Positions 32,708 through 41,071 of a stretch of DNA of 43,655 nt are shown here, piece after piece. Within the stretch, counting starts at the first letter, position 1; every line of letters starts with the position of its first letter. The position numbers were made by a program, and so were the translations under genes. The notes beneath the pieces are model-generated. The model saw only the letters and a list, made by a program, of their open reading frames with translations, made no database searches and had not been told where the DNA came from. Origin of the DNA: an uncultured Alphaproteobacteria bacterium (GTDB taxonomy: Bacteria; Pseudomonadota; Alphaproteobacteria; HIMB59; GCA-002718135); the NCBI GenBank assembly GCA_902574475.1, contig CACGNZ010000011.1, positions 1 through 43,655 on the forward strand, given 5' to 3'.

Positions 32708-33496
32708 TTAATATGCGCTAGTATTATCAGATTTAGTATCCACATCTTTCAATTCTTTTAATAAACTTTCGGCATGAGATGTCATCATTCTAAAATCGGA
32801 AAGTAAAGTGGTAAATTGAAAACCATATTCCATCATTTCTTTCATATACTTTACTGATCCATTATGGATACCTGCAATCTTTCCTTTTTCTTTTGCTTTT
32901 TTTGCAATCATTTTAATGTTTGAAAATACTGGATCTTCACGAACATCAAATTTAGGCGGTAAGCCATAAGAAGAACTCATGTCTGCAGGCCCAATATAGA
33001 TACCAGTCAAATTTGGAACTGAAAGAATGGCATCTAGGTTCTCCACTGCTTGTTTCGTTTCGATCATTGCCAAACTAACAATATTATCATTTGCGTGTTG
33101 ATAGTAATCTGAACCATAAACTACTTGAGCCCTCATTGGACCAAAACTTCTTTGACCTATTGGAGGATAATAGCAATATGAAACAAACTTTTCACAGTCC
33201 TCTTTAGTATTAATCATTGGGGCGATAATTCCTTGAACACCTAAATCTAACATTTTCATAATTATACCTGGCTCGTTCCATGGAACTCTTGTCATAGGAA
33301 CAGTATTGCTATTCGATAATCCCTGCACCATTGCTATTGCAGTAGAATAGTCATTTTGACCATGCTGCATATCAATAGTAACTGAATCCCAACCCATTTT
33401 ACCAAATGCTTCAGCAGTAAAAGAATTTGGTATCGATAACCAAGCATTTATAGATGCTTCATTTTTAGCCCATATATCAAAGAGATTATTTTTCAT
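32708..33496 (-). CDS. HpcH/HpaI-family aldolase
   Basis: The 262-residue class II metal-dependent aldolase begins MKNNLFDIWAKNEASINAWLSIPNS. It contains AFGKMGWDSVTIDMQHGQND, VPMTRVPWNEPGIIMKMLDLG, GVQGIIAPMINTKEDCEKFV, SLAMIETKQAVENL (metal-binding Glu) and GIYIGPADMSSSYGL (metal-binding Asp). Such enzymes split 4-hydroxy-2-oxo acids (for example 2-keto-3-deoxy sugar acids) to pyruvate and an aldehyde. An open frame reaches 33595, but the upstream 33 codons are low-complexity and unlike the family, so the ATG at 33496 is chosen. It is divergent from the CUT1 binding-protein gene, which suggests it finishes breakdown of the sugar imported by that system. Confidence 0.9.
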   Translation of the reverse strand: MKNNLFDIWAKNEASINAWLSIPNSFTAEAFGKMGWDSVTIDMQHGQNDYSTAIAMVQGLSNSNTVPMTRVPWNEPGIIMKMLDLGVQGIIAPMINTKEDCEKFVSYCYYPPIGQRSFGPMRAQVVYGSDYYQHANDNIVSLAMIETKQAVENLDAILSVPNLTGIYIGPADMSSSYGLPPKFDVREDPVFSNIKMIAKKAKEKGKIAGIHNGSVKYMKEMMEYGFQFTTLLSDFRMMTSHAESLLKELKDVDTKSDNTSAY

Positions 33497-33659
33497 AATA
33501 ACTAAAGGATACTTAATACTTTTTAAGATTAATACTATTAAATTTAACTTATAAAAATATAATTTATTTGTTTGTTTAGTCGTATTTTGACACACTTTTA
33601 GATATAAACTTGAAGTGATCTATATTTCCTTTAAAAAGTAGTTATTAAATGGAGGAATT

Positions 33660-34988
33660 ATGAATAAAACCATAATAAGTTTTGTAACTTCAATAGTTTT
33701 ATCTGTATCTTTTTCTGCATTCTCTAAAACCAAGGTTACTTGGTCAATGGAATCAAATGCTGATAGAGATCCTATATTTTTAGAAAAATTACAAAATGCA
33801 TACAACAATGCTCAAGATAATTATGAATTAGAAATACAATTTGAGCCAAACGAAACAAGAATTGAATCACTTAGAACTTCTATGTTAGCTGGTATGGGTC
33901 CAGACATCGTAGAAACCCCTGGCCCTTCTTATGTTAAAGAATATCAAGAAGCAGGTATGTTAGAGAATCTTGATTCCTATGCTGCAGAATTTGGATGGAA
34001 AGATAAATTGATTCCTTGGGCATATAGTTCAGGAGTTTTTGAAGGCAGCTTATATGCAATTCCAAAAACACATGAATCAATGGTAATGCTTTACAATAAA
34101 ACTCTTTTTGAAGAAAATGGTTGGACAGTTCCAACTACTCGTGAAGAATTGGAAGATGTAGCAGCAAAAATCAAAGCTAAAGGGATGGACGTATACACAT
34201 ATGGTTCATCAGGATGGCAACCAACACATGAACATTTGGTAGGTATTTATCTTAATAACTATGCAGGACCAGAAGCAGTCTATGAAGCTATTACTGGCGA
34301 AAGAGAATGGACTGATCCAGTTTTTATAGAAGCTTTAGAACTTCTAAAAAAACATATGGTTGATGAAGGTTGGTGGTCTGGTAGTTTAGAAAACTACTAC
34401 GCTATTGGATGGGATGATTTCCATGCACAGTTTGCTACTCGTGGAGCAGCTATGATGACAATAGGAACTTGGACTTTTCAAGCTACAAGTCTAGGTATTG
34501 GAGCATCTGATGATGAATGGGGATGGGCTCCTCTACCATCATTATCCTCTAATTCTACTGGTCCGAACTTTATGATTGCTATCGGCACAACAATGTCTGT
34601 TAATGCTGCCGCAAAAAATAAAGATGGAGCAATTGACGTCTTAAACTGGATTATGTCCAATAAAGATGTAGTAATCGATATTGCTAGTGACTTTGAATTC
34701 GGAGAATTTGTTGTACCACTTCTTCTTGATGAAAGTGATATTCCAAGCTCAATCTCACCACAAGTAACAAGCTATTTAAATGAATATGCTAGAATTACTG
34801 GTGAAGGAAACTACGGATATTGTACATGGACTTTCTGGCCAGCAGAACCTGGAGTTCATATCTGGAAAGATATGGAAGTAGTATGGGCTGGTGATATATC
34901 AGTTGAAGACTTCATGTCTGACCATCAAAAAATGTGGGATAAGGCTAGAAAGAAAAATGAAACTTTGCCAGTTCCATTAAGAGACTAG
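33660..34988 (+). CDS. CUT1 ABC transporter periplasmic sugar-binding protein
   Basis: This 442-residue family 1 solute-binding protein has a signal peptide (MNKTIISFVTSIVLSVSFSAFS), then KVTWSMESNADRDPIFLEKL and motifs of sugar-binding proteins such as ETRIESLRTSMLAGMGPDIVETPG, GSLYAIPKTHESMVMLYNKTLFEENGW, FATRGAAMMTIGTW and a Trp-rich C-terminal WTFWPAEPGVHIWKDM. GGAGG precedes the ATG by six bases. The 163-base gap upstream, shared with the divergent aldolase, must hold the promoters; no palindromic operator is evident. A strong hairpin follows the stop. It delivers sugar to the two permeases downstream. The high number of aromatic residues fits a glycan or glycoside ligand, but this is speculative. 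Confidence 0.9.
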   Translation: MNKTIISFVTSIVLSVSFSAFSKTKVTWSMESNADRDPIFLEKLQNAYNNAQDNYELEIQFEPNETRIESLRTSMLAGMGPDIVETPGPSYVKEYQEAGMLENLDSYAAEFGWKDKLIPWAYSSGVFEGSLYAIPKTHESMVMLYNKTLFEENGWTVPTTREELEDVAAKIKAKGMDVYTYGSSGWQPTHEHLVGIYLNNYAGPEAVYEAITGEREWTDPVFIEALELLKKHMVDEGWWSGSLENYYAIGWDDFHAQFATRGAAMMTIGTWTFQATSLGIGASDDEWGWAPLPSLSSNSTGPNFMIAIGTTMSVNAAAKNKDGAIDVLNWIMSNKDVVIDIASDFEFGEFVVPLLLDESDIPSSISPQVTSYLNEYARITGEGNYGYCTWTFWPAEPGVHIWKDMEVVWAGDISVEDFMSDHQKMWDKARKKNETLPVPLRD

Positions 34989-34999
34989 TATAAAATATA

Positions 35000-35026
35000 A
35001 AACGAAGCTCGTTGAGCTTCGTTTTT
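35000..35026 (+). terminator. Intrinsic terminator/attenuator after the CUT1 binding-protein gene
   Basis: AAACGAAGCTC (35000-35010) and its exact inverse (35014-35024) form an 11-bp stem with loop GTT, followed by two further T. It lies between binding-protein and permease genes. It is the plus-strand counterpart of the hairpins at 5617 and 12736, so differential expression within the operon is likely. Confidence 0.82.
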
Positions 35027-35049
35027 CCAACAATTATTTCGGAAGTATA

Positions 35050-35925
35050 ATGAATTTTTTATCAAATAAAAGTTACATAGCCTGGTACTTTGTTATACCC
35101 GTAGTATTTATTCATCTTTTTGTTATTGGAATTCCATCGATCTTAAGTCTTGCTTTATGCCTTACAGATTGGAGTGGTTTAGGTAAAATAAATTATGTTG
35201 GTTTTGAGAATTTTATTGAATTATTTGATGATAGATATTTTAAGAAAGCTATCTTTCATAATATATTATGGACAATTATTTTTTTAACTGTGCCAGTTTG
35301 TATTGCACTTATGTGTGCATACTTACTAACTGGAATAAAACGTGGACAAATGTTTTACCGTTTAGCATTTTTTTTCCCTTACATGCTTGCAAGTGTTGTT
35401 AATTGCCAAATTTGGAAATATCTTTTTCATCCTATTCATGGGCTAGGTGGTTTTTTTGAATCAATTGGAATTGAAGCTTTAGCATCATCACCTTTTACAA
35501 CAAAAGATACATCTCTTTATGCAGCAGCTTTTGTAGATGGTTGGCACTTTTGGGGCTTTTTAGTTGTAATCTATTTAACAGGTATGTACCAGGTTGATAA
35601 CCACTTATATGAAGCTGCAGATATTGAAGGTGCAAGCAAGTTTCAAAAATTTAGATATATCACCCTACCAATGATTAGACCTATATTTATCTTTAGTCTA
35701 ATGATCATTATCATTTGGTCAGTTCCTGTTTTTGACTATGTTTACATACTTACAGGAGGTGGACCAGCTTATAGCTCTGAAGTAGTTGCTAATTATCTCT
35801 ATACTCATGCATTTGTTAGATTTAACGTTGGATACGCATCTGCAGTTGGTACGTTAATGTTTTTCTATGTCATATTCATTGTAGGTATTTTTGGGTTATT
35901 AAGAAGATTAGGGTGGGAAATATAA
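35050..35925 (+). CDS. CUT1 ABC transporter permease (MalF/UgpA type)
   Basis: The 291-residue inner-membrane protein has six hydrophobic segments, the first at WYFVIPVVFIHLFVIGIPSI. The coupling (EAA) loop is HLYEAADIEGASKFQKFRYITLP near residue 190. The region ILTGGGPAYSSEVVANYLY is typical of MalF/UgpA-like subunits. It forms the channel with the next permease. It lies 61 bases after the binding protein, past the hairpin, and its stop is directly followed by the second permease ATG. No ATPase gene occurs in this operon, so the energising subunit must come from elsewhere. Confidence 0.92.
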   Translation: MNFLSNKSYIAWYFVIPVVFIHLFVIGIPSILSLALCLTDWSGLGKINYVGFENFIELFDDRYFKKAIFHNILWTIIFLTVPVCIALMCAYLLTGIKRGQMFYRLAFFFPYMLASVVNCQIWKYLFHPIHGLGGFFESIGIEALASSPFTTKDTSLYAAAFVDGWHFWGFLVVIYLTGMYQVDNHLYEAADIEGASKFQKFRYITLPMIRPIFIFSLMIIIIWSVPVFDYVYILTGGGPAYSSEVVANYLYTHAFVRFNVGYASAVGTLMFFYVIFIVGIFGLLRRLGWEI

Positions 35926-36762
35926 ATGTTAGTTTCTAATTTTAGAAGAAAAGAAGCAATACCAAATCATTTTATATTAATATTGTTTGCACTTTTGGCT
36001 GTATTACCAATTTTAGTTTTATTTTTTAATTCAATAAAACCTTTTAGTGAATTTGGTCTAAATCCTCTTGGGCCACCATCAGAAGTTAGATTACAAAATT
36101 TTCCAGATGCATGGATTGCTGGAGAATATACAAAAATTTTTTTTAATTCATCAAAACTAGTTTTTGGCTCTGTAATATTATGCTTAGCTGTTTCTTTATT
36201 AGCAGGTTTTAGTTTAGCTAAATTAAATCCAAAAGGGTCAACCGTCATAGCCATATATTTATTAGTAGGAATTAGTATACCTGCTCAACTTTATATTCTT
36301 CCACTTTTTCTATTATGGAAGGAATTAAGTTTGTTAAACACGCATATTGGTTTAATTATCATATACTCAGCTTTGAATGCACCTTTCGCAACATTCTTAA
36401 TAAGATCTTATATGATTAGGTTACCAGATGAATTATTTGATGCGGCAAAACTTGATGGAGCAAATACTTTTCAAATTTTTTTTAGAATTGCTCTTCCTTT
36501 ATCTTGGCCTGTAATTTTAACTGCTGGATTAATAATTGGTTTAGCTGTTTGGAATGAGTTTTTATTTGCTCTTACCTTTATAACTGATCCAAATTTTAAA
36601 CCAATGGCAACAATTCTCTTTTCTTTTCAAGCTAGATTTGAAAATAATTATGCTTTACAAAGTGCAGCTGCAATAATGATGGTTGCTCCAATAGCATTAC
36701 TATTCATGCTATTCCAAAGAAGATTTATTTCTGGGCTAACCAGTGGAGGATTAAAAGAGTAA
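35926..36762 (+). CDS. CUT1 ABC transporter permease (MalG/UgpE type)
   Basis: A 278-residue inner-membrane protein with six hydrophobic segments. Its EAA loop is ELFDAAKLDGANTFQIFFRIALP near residue 172, and the end, QRRFISGLTSGGLKE, is the MalG-type C-terminus that contacts the ATPase. An N-terminal FILILFALLAVLPILVLFFNSIKPF is the standard first helix. It begins the base after the stop of the first permease and ends the base before the glycohydrolase-like gene ATG. The three are therefore tightly coupled, which ties the enzyme to the imported substrate. No alpha-glucoside-style insert is present, unlike AglG. Confidence 0.92.
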   Translation: MLVSNFRRKEAIPNHFILILFALLAVLPILVLFFNSIKPFSEFGLNPLGPPSEVRLQNFPDAWIAGEYTKIFFNSSKLVFGSVILCLAVSLLAGFSLAKLNPKGSTVIAIYLLVGISIPAQLYILPLFLLWKELSLLNTHIGLIIIYSALNAPFATFLIRSYMIRLPDELFDAAKLDGANTFQIFFRIALPLSWPVILTAGLIIGLAVWNEFLFALTFITDPNFKPMATILFSFQARFENNYALQSAAAIMMVAPIALLFMLFQRRFISGLTSGGLKE

Positions 36763-38925
36763 ATGACGTTTAAGTTAGATAAAAATTATGAAGAAAAAGT
36801 TTATGCTGGAGTTTTAGGTAAAATCATTGGCGTATTCTTAGGAAGGCCATTTGAAAACTGGTCATACGAGAGAATAATGAAAGAATTGGGACCTATTAAT
36901 TATTATGTAAATGATAAGTTAGATTTTCCATTACCTGTCTCCGATGATGATATTACAGGCACCTTTACTTTTTTGCGTACTTTTAGAGAATGTAATTATA
37001 ATAAAAATATAACTGCAAAAGATATTGGTAAAACTTGGCTAAATAATATTATTGAAGATAAAACAATATTATGGTGGGGCGGAAAAGGGCATTCTGCAGA
37101 AGATACTGCCTTTCAAAATTTGAAACAAGGTATAGACGCACCACATAGTGGATCTATTGAGACTAATGGTAAAGTTATCGCTGAACAAATTGGAGCACAA
37201 ATATTCATTGATGGTTGGGCAATGGTTTCGCCAGGGGATCCAGAAAAAGCTGCACATTATGCTAAACTTGCTGCAAGTGTTAGTCATGATGGTGAAGCAA
37301 TATATGGCGCACAAGTTGTAGCTGCTTTAGAGTCAATGGCTTTTGTAGAAAATGACTTAACAAAGTTAGTGGATCAAGCTAAAAAAATTGTACCAGATAA
37401 TTCTGTAATATTTAGACTCATTTCAGATATTCAAGAATGGAGATCTGGAAATTTAGGTTGGGAACAGGCAAGGGAAAAAATTGTCGAGAATTATGGATAT
37501 GATAAATATTTAGGTAATTGTCATATGGTGCCTAATCATGCATTGATAATTATGGCTTTACTATTTGGTGAAGATGATTTTCAAAAAACAATGATGATTG
37601 TTAACACTGCTGGTTGGGATACAGATTGTAATTCTGGAAATGTAGGATGTATATTAGGAATAAAAAATGGTATTGATGGTCTTAAAAAAGGACCCGATTA
37701 TTTATCTCCTATAAACGATATATTATATTGTCCATCTGCTTCAGGCGGTGAAACTCTTACCGATGCATTAACAGAAACTTATAAAATAATTAATACAACA
37801 AGAAAAATAAATGGACTTGAAGAAAGATTACCTAAAAATGGAGCTAGGTTTCATTTTGATATTAAAGATTCCACTCAAGGTTGGAGAACTGGAATTGGTG
37901 ATCAATTTTGTGAAACAAAAATAAGCAATATTAAGTATAAATCTAATATAGGTCAGAGGGCTCTTAAAATTTCCTATAATAATCTTTCAGTAGACAATAT
38001 TTCAGAAGTATATGTTGAAACATTCTTTCCTGAAGTTATTCTTCAATTAGAGGGAAAAAAGAGAAAAGACTTTTTTCATTATGATTATATTTCTTGTCCT
38101 ACAATTTTTTCTGGACAAACAGTAAAAATTGAAATTGAAAACATTTCGCCTCATAAAGTTTCAATTGCATTATTTTCTAAGCATTGGGGTAAAGATGACA
38201 AGCTGGAAAAAATTACTTCAAATAGTTTTGAATTAAATAAAAATGAAAAAAAAGAAATATCTTGGGAAATTCCAAATACTGACTCAAATCCTGTTGGTCA
38301 AATTGGAATAGATATTATCTCAAAAAATAATCAATCTGGTGAAGTTATGCTTAATTATGTTAACTTTGAAGGAGAACCAAAACAAATCTTTAAGAGACCT
38401 GAGCACATCGAAAGTTATAAAAGAGGTATATCAAAAAAAGAAGGTTACTATGGTCAAATCTGGAGAAATGCTTGGGTACAGACTTTAGATAAATGGGAAG
38501 AAAGAGGAAAGAATTTTAGAATTTGTCAAAACATTGGAAGAGAAATTCTGTTTACAGGAACTAATTTATGGAACGATTATTCAATTTCATCTAATATTCT
38601 TTTACAATCCTGTAGTTCTGGTGGACTAGTTTCAAGAGTGCAGGGAGTAAAAAAATACTACACTTTAGAGATTTGTAGAGATAATAAATTGAAAATTGGC
38701 AAGATGAATAATGATTACACAATATTAAAAGAAGTAGATTTTGAAGTAGAGTTTTTTAAAGAGTATAATATGAAAATGACAGTCCAAAAAAATAAAATTA
38801 TTGGACACATAAATGATAAAGTTATTATTGAAATTGAAGATAATGACTACCCATTACTTCATGGAGGTTCAGGTCTAGTTGTTGAAAATGGAACTTTAGT
38901 TACAGATCAGATAACAATAAGTTAA
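36763..38925 (+). CDS. ADP-ribosylglycohydrolase-family protein with two extra C-terminal beta domains
   Basis: The 720-residue protein has no signal peptide. Residues 1-350 are an ADP-ribosylglycohydrolase (DraG/ARH) domain: GVLGKIIGVFLGRPFE, the metal motif VSDDDITGTF (Asp61-63), SHDGEAIYGAQVVAAL, and the second metal motif GWDTDCNSGNVG (Asp286, Asp288, Asn290). The di-metal site is thus intact. Residues about 355-540 look like a galactose-binding or immunoglobulin-like beta domain. Residues about 565-720 resemble a concanavalin-like/DUF1080 lectin fold (NDYSISSNILLQ, GLVSRVQGVKKYYTLEICRD, GGSGLVVENGTLVTDQITI). It is fused without a gap to the sugar permeases, so it probably cleaves an imported N- or O-glycoside; true ADP-ribose removal is less likely. 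Substrate unknown. Confidence 0.85.
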   Translation: MTFKLDKNYEEKVYAGVLGKIIGVFLGRPFENWSYERIMKELGPINYYVNDKLDFPLPVSDDDITGTFTFLRTFRECNYNKNITAKDIGKTWLNNIIEDKTILWWGGKGHSAEDTAFQNLKQGIDAPHSGSIETNGKVIAEQIGAQIFIDGWAMVSPGDPEKAAHYAKLAASVSHDGEAIYGAQVVAALESMAFVENDLTKLVDQAKKIVPDNSVIFRLISDIQEWRSGNLGWEQAREKIVENYGYDKYLGNCHMVPNHALIIMALLFGEDDFQKTMMIVNTAGWDTDCNSGNVGCILGIKNGIDGLKKGPDYLSPINDILYCPSASGGETLTDALTETYKIINTTRKINGLEERLPKNGARFHFDIKDSTQGWRTGIGDQFCETKISNIKYKSNIGQRALKISYNNLSVDNISEVYVETFFPEVILQLEGKKRKDFFHYDYISCPTIFSGQTVKIEIENISPHKVSIALFSKHWGKDDKLEKITSNSFELNKNEKKEISWEIPNTDSNPVGQIGIDIISKNNQSGEVMLNYVNFEGEPKQIFKRPEHIESYKRGISKKEGYYGQIWRNAWVQTLDKWEERGKNFRICQNIGREILFTGTNLWNDYSISSNILLQSCSSGGLVSRVQGVKKYYTLEICRDNKLKIGKMNNDYTILKEVDFEVEFFKEYNMKMTVQKNKIIGHINDKVIIEIEDNDYPLLHGGSGLVVENGTLVTDQITIS

Positions 38926-38928
38926 AAT

Positions 38929-39912
38929 ATGAAATACAGAAAATTTGGTTCTTTAAATTGGAATGTATCTGAAATAGGATTAGGTTGTTGGCAGATTGGT
39001 GCTGATTGGGGTAATGTAAGTGAAGATAAGGCTAAAGAAGTATTAAAATCATCATTTGAAAATGGTGTAAACTTCTTTGATACTGCTGATGTCTATGGCA
39101 TGGGTAGAAGTGAAAAATTTGTAGGTGAATTCATTAAATCAGTATCTGAAAGAATTTATGTAGCAACTAAAGCTGGAAGACAAATCAATCCTCATGTTGC
39201 TGAGGGGTATTATGATAAAACTTTAATGGAAACTTATGTAGACCAATCTTTATCAAATCTTAATGTTGAAACAATTGATCTTTTACAAATGCATTGCCCT
39301 CCAACAGAAGTGTATTCATCTGATAAGACATTTGAAATGTTAGATTATTTAGTCAGTAAAGGAAAAATTCAAAATTATGGATTTAGCGTTCAAACAGTTG
39401 ATGAAGCATTAGAATGTATAAAGCGTCCTAATACAAAATCTATTCAAGTTATATTCAATATTTTTAGACAAAAACCTTCTGAAAAATTATTTCAAATAGC
39501 AAAAGAAAAAGAAATTGCTATTATTGTAAGGGTCCCTCTTGCAAGCGGATTATTAACTGGGAAGTTTAATAAAGATTCTTCTTTTAGTTCCGATGATCAT
39601 AGAAACTATAATATAAACGGTGATGCATTTGATGTTGGAGAAACATTTTCAGGTGTTAACTTTAATAAAGCATTAGATGCAGTTGAGGATTTAAAAAGTA
39701 TTTTACCAACTGATATAACTTTATCACAATTATCGTTAAGATGGATTTTGATGCATGATGCAGTTAGTGTTGTTATTCCTGGCGCTAAAAATAAAGATCA
39801 TGTTAATTTGAATACTTCTTCTTCAAATATTAATGAAATTTCTTCTTTGATGGAAAAAATTAGTAATATTTACAGAGAGTACTTTTTTGATGATGTACAT
39901 AATCGTTGGTAA
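38929..39912 (+). CDS. Aldo/keto reductase
   Basis: This 327-residue NAD(P)H-dependent oxidoreductase has the catalytic tetrad: Asp51 and Tyr56 in FFDTADVYGMGRSE, Lys81 in VATKAGR and His122 in LLQMHCPP. Family words include IGLGCWQIGADWG at the start and LSLRWILMHDAVSVVIPGAKNKDHV near the cofactor site. It resembles the sugar/galactose-dehydrogenase-like aldo/keto reductases of catabolic operons and would oxidise or reduce a sugar carbonyl in the cytoplasm. It lies three bases after the glycohydrolase-like gene and overlaps the region of the MFS start, so it belongs to the same operon and may process the sugar that enzyme releases. Confidence 0.93.
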   Translation: MKYRKFGSLNWNVSEIGLGCWQIGADWGNVSEDKAKEVLKSSFENGVNFFDTADVYGMGRSEKFVGEFIKSVSERIYVATKAGRQINPHVAEGYYDKTLMETYVDQSLSNLNVETIDLLQMHCPPTEVYSSDKTFEMLDYLVSKGKIQNYGFSVQTVDEALECIKRPNTKSIQVIFNIFRQKPSEKLFQIAKEKEIAIIVRVPLASGLLTGKFNKDSSFSSDDHRNYNINGDAFDVGETFSGVNFNKALDAVEDLKSILPTDITLSQLSLRWILMHDAVSVVIPGAKNKDHVNLNTSSSNINEISSLMEKISNIYREYFFDDVHNRW

Positions 39913-39920
39913 AAAATTTT

Positions 39921-41066
39921 GTGTCAGAAGAAAAAACAATTTTTAGAAGAGCTACGCTTGCATCAGTAATTACCTCTACTTATCCAATGATAGTTGTAGG
40001 TTGTTATTTTGGAATAACACCATGGAATATGAATAGGCTCTCTATTGATGAATCAGATTTAAGCTATGCAATGTTACTCTTTGGGACATTTTTTATTATA
40101 TCCAATCAAATAGCTGGAAGAATACTTGTTCCAAAATATGGAACAAAGTCAGTAATGGTATTTTCTTTTCCTCTTATTGCTTTTTCAACTTTTTTATCAA
40201 TAATTTCACCATCATATTTTTATTTTTTATTATCTTCAATACCAACAGGTATTGGATGGGGCGCTTCTGGACCAATAGGAGGAATACATACACAATTGGT
40301 CGAAAAAAAATTTAAAAAGATTGTAACTCCTTATTATGCAATGGGTTTTAGTATAGGTATGCTTGTAGGTGGAACTTTAGCTGGTTTTATTATGAGAAAT
40401 AATTATGAACCATATATTTCATTCGCTTTTTTATCTGCATTTTCTATTTTAGTTGCAATGCTTGTTTATTATTTGGGATTGCCAAGAGATCTCGATTTTA
40501 AAGGTGAGGGAGAAAAATTCAAGATACCAGAAGGCAAAATTCTTTTATTTGGTTTTCTTCTTTTTTTTGTATTTGGCTCAAGTGGTATTATAATGGATTG
40601 GTCAACATTATGGTTATCTAAAGACCTTGGAGCACCATTACACCTTGCGAGTACAGGATTAATTTTTTTGAGTGTTGGGTCAATTTTTGCCAACTTATTA
40701 TCGAATACCTTGATTGATATTTTTACAGAAAAAGTTGTTGGATGTTATTTTATAATGTTTGGTGCTATAATTATGTTTTTAGTTTTACTAACAAATAATT
40801 TTTATATCATTCTAGTAATGTTTGGTATTTATGGTTTTTCTTCAGCAAATTTTGTCCCTATAATCATTAGACAAGCTGTTAAACAATCTAGTGAAAGCAT
40901 TCCTATGACTGTAACAAATTTAATTACAATTGGTTTATCTTCTACAATGATTTTGCCTGCTGGAATTGGTTTTCTTGCTGAAACATATTCATTAACATTA
41001 AATATGTATTTATTAACATTTGTTGTATTTATTTGTGCGGTTATATTTTTGTTAAAATATAAATAA
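39921..41066 (+). CDS. Major facilitator superfamily transporter
   Basis: The product (381 residues from GTG 39921) is a polytopic membrane protein with about 12 hydrophobic segments in two halves joined by a charged loop (GLPRDLDFKGEGEKFKI). The first half has GRILVPKYGTKSVMV, an MFS motif A-like loop, and SIPTGIGWGASGPIGGIHTQLVE. The second half has GSSGIIMDWSTLWLSKDLGA and FGIYGFSSANFVPIIIRQAV. It resembles YbjJ/fucose-permease-like MFS proteins. A TTG at 39906 could extend it by five codons, overlapping the reductase gene, but the GTG start is simpler. In this operon it may export a by-product or import a related sugar. Confidence 0.88.
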   Translation: MSEEKTIFRRATLASVITSTYPMIVVGCYFGITPWNMNRLSIDESDLSYAMLLFGTFFIISNQIAGRILVPKYGTKSVMVFSFPLIAFSTFLSIISPSYFYFLLSSIPTGIGWGASGPIGGIHTQLVEKKFKKIVTPYYAMGFSIGMLVGGTLAGFIMRNNYEPYISFAFLSAFSILVAMLVYYLGLPRDLDFKGEGEKFKIPEGKILLFGFLLFFVFGSSGIIMDWSTLWLSKDLGAPLHLASTGLIFLSVGSIFANLLSNTLIDIFTEKVVGCYFIMFGAIIMFLVLLTNNFYIILVMFGIYGFSSANFVPIIIRQAVKQSSESIPMTVTNLITIGLSSTMILPAGIGFLAETYSLTLNMYLLTFVVFICAVIFLLKYK

Positions 41067-41071
41067 AAATA

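Noticed and set aside
33497-33595. N-terminal extension of the HpaI aldolase by 33 codons
   Set aside because: Low-complexity sequence unlike the family, in the intergenic promoter region; MKNNLFDIWAKNE is the normal start.
33587-33608. TTGACA followed by TATAAA upstream of the CUT1 binding-protein gene
   Set aside because: Both hexamers are good but only 10 bases apart, too short for a sigma70 promoter; the match may be chance in AT-rich DNA.
36763-38925. Reading the ARH-like protein as DraG (nitrogenase regulator)
   Set aside because: No nitrogen-fixation genes, extra lectin-like domains and a sugar-transport operon context.
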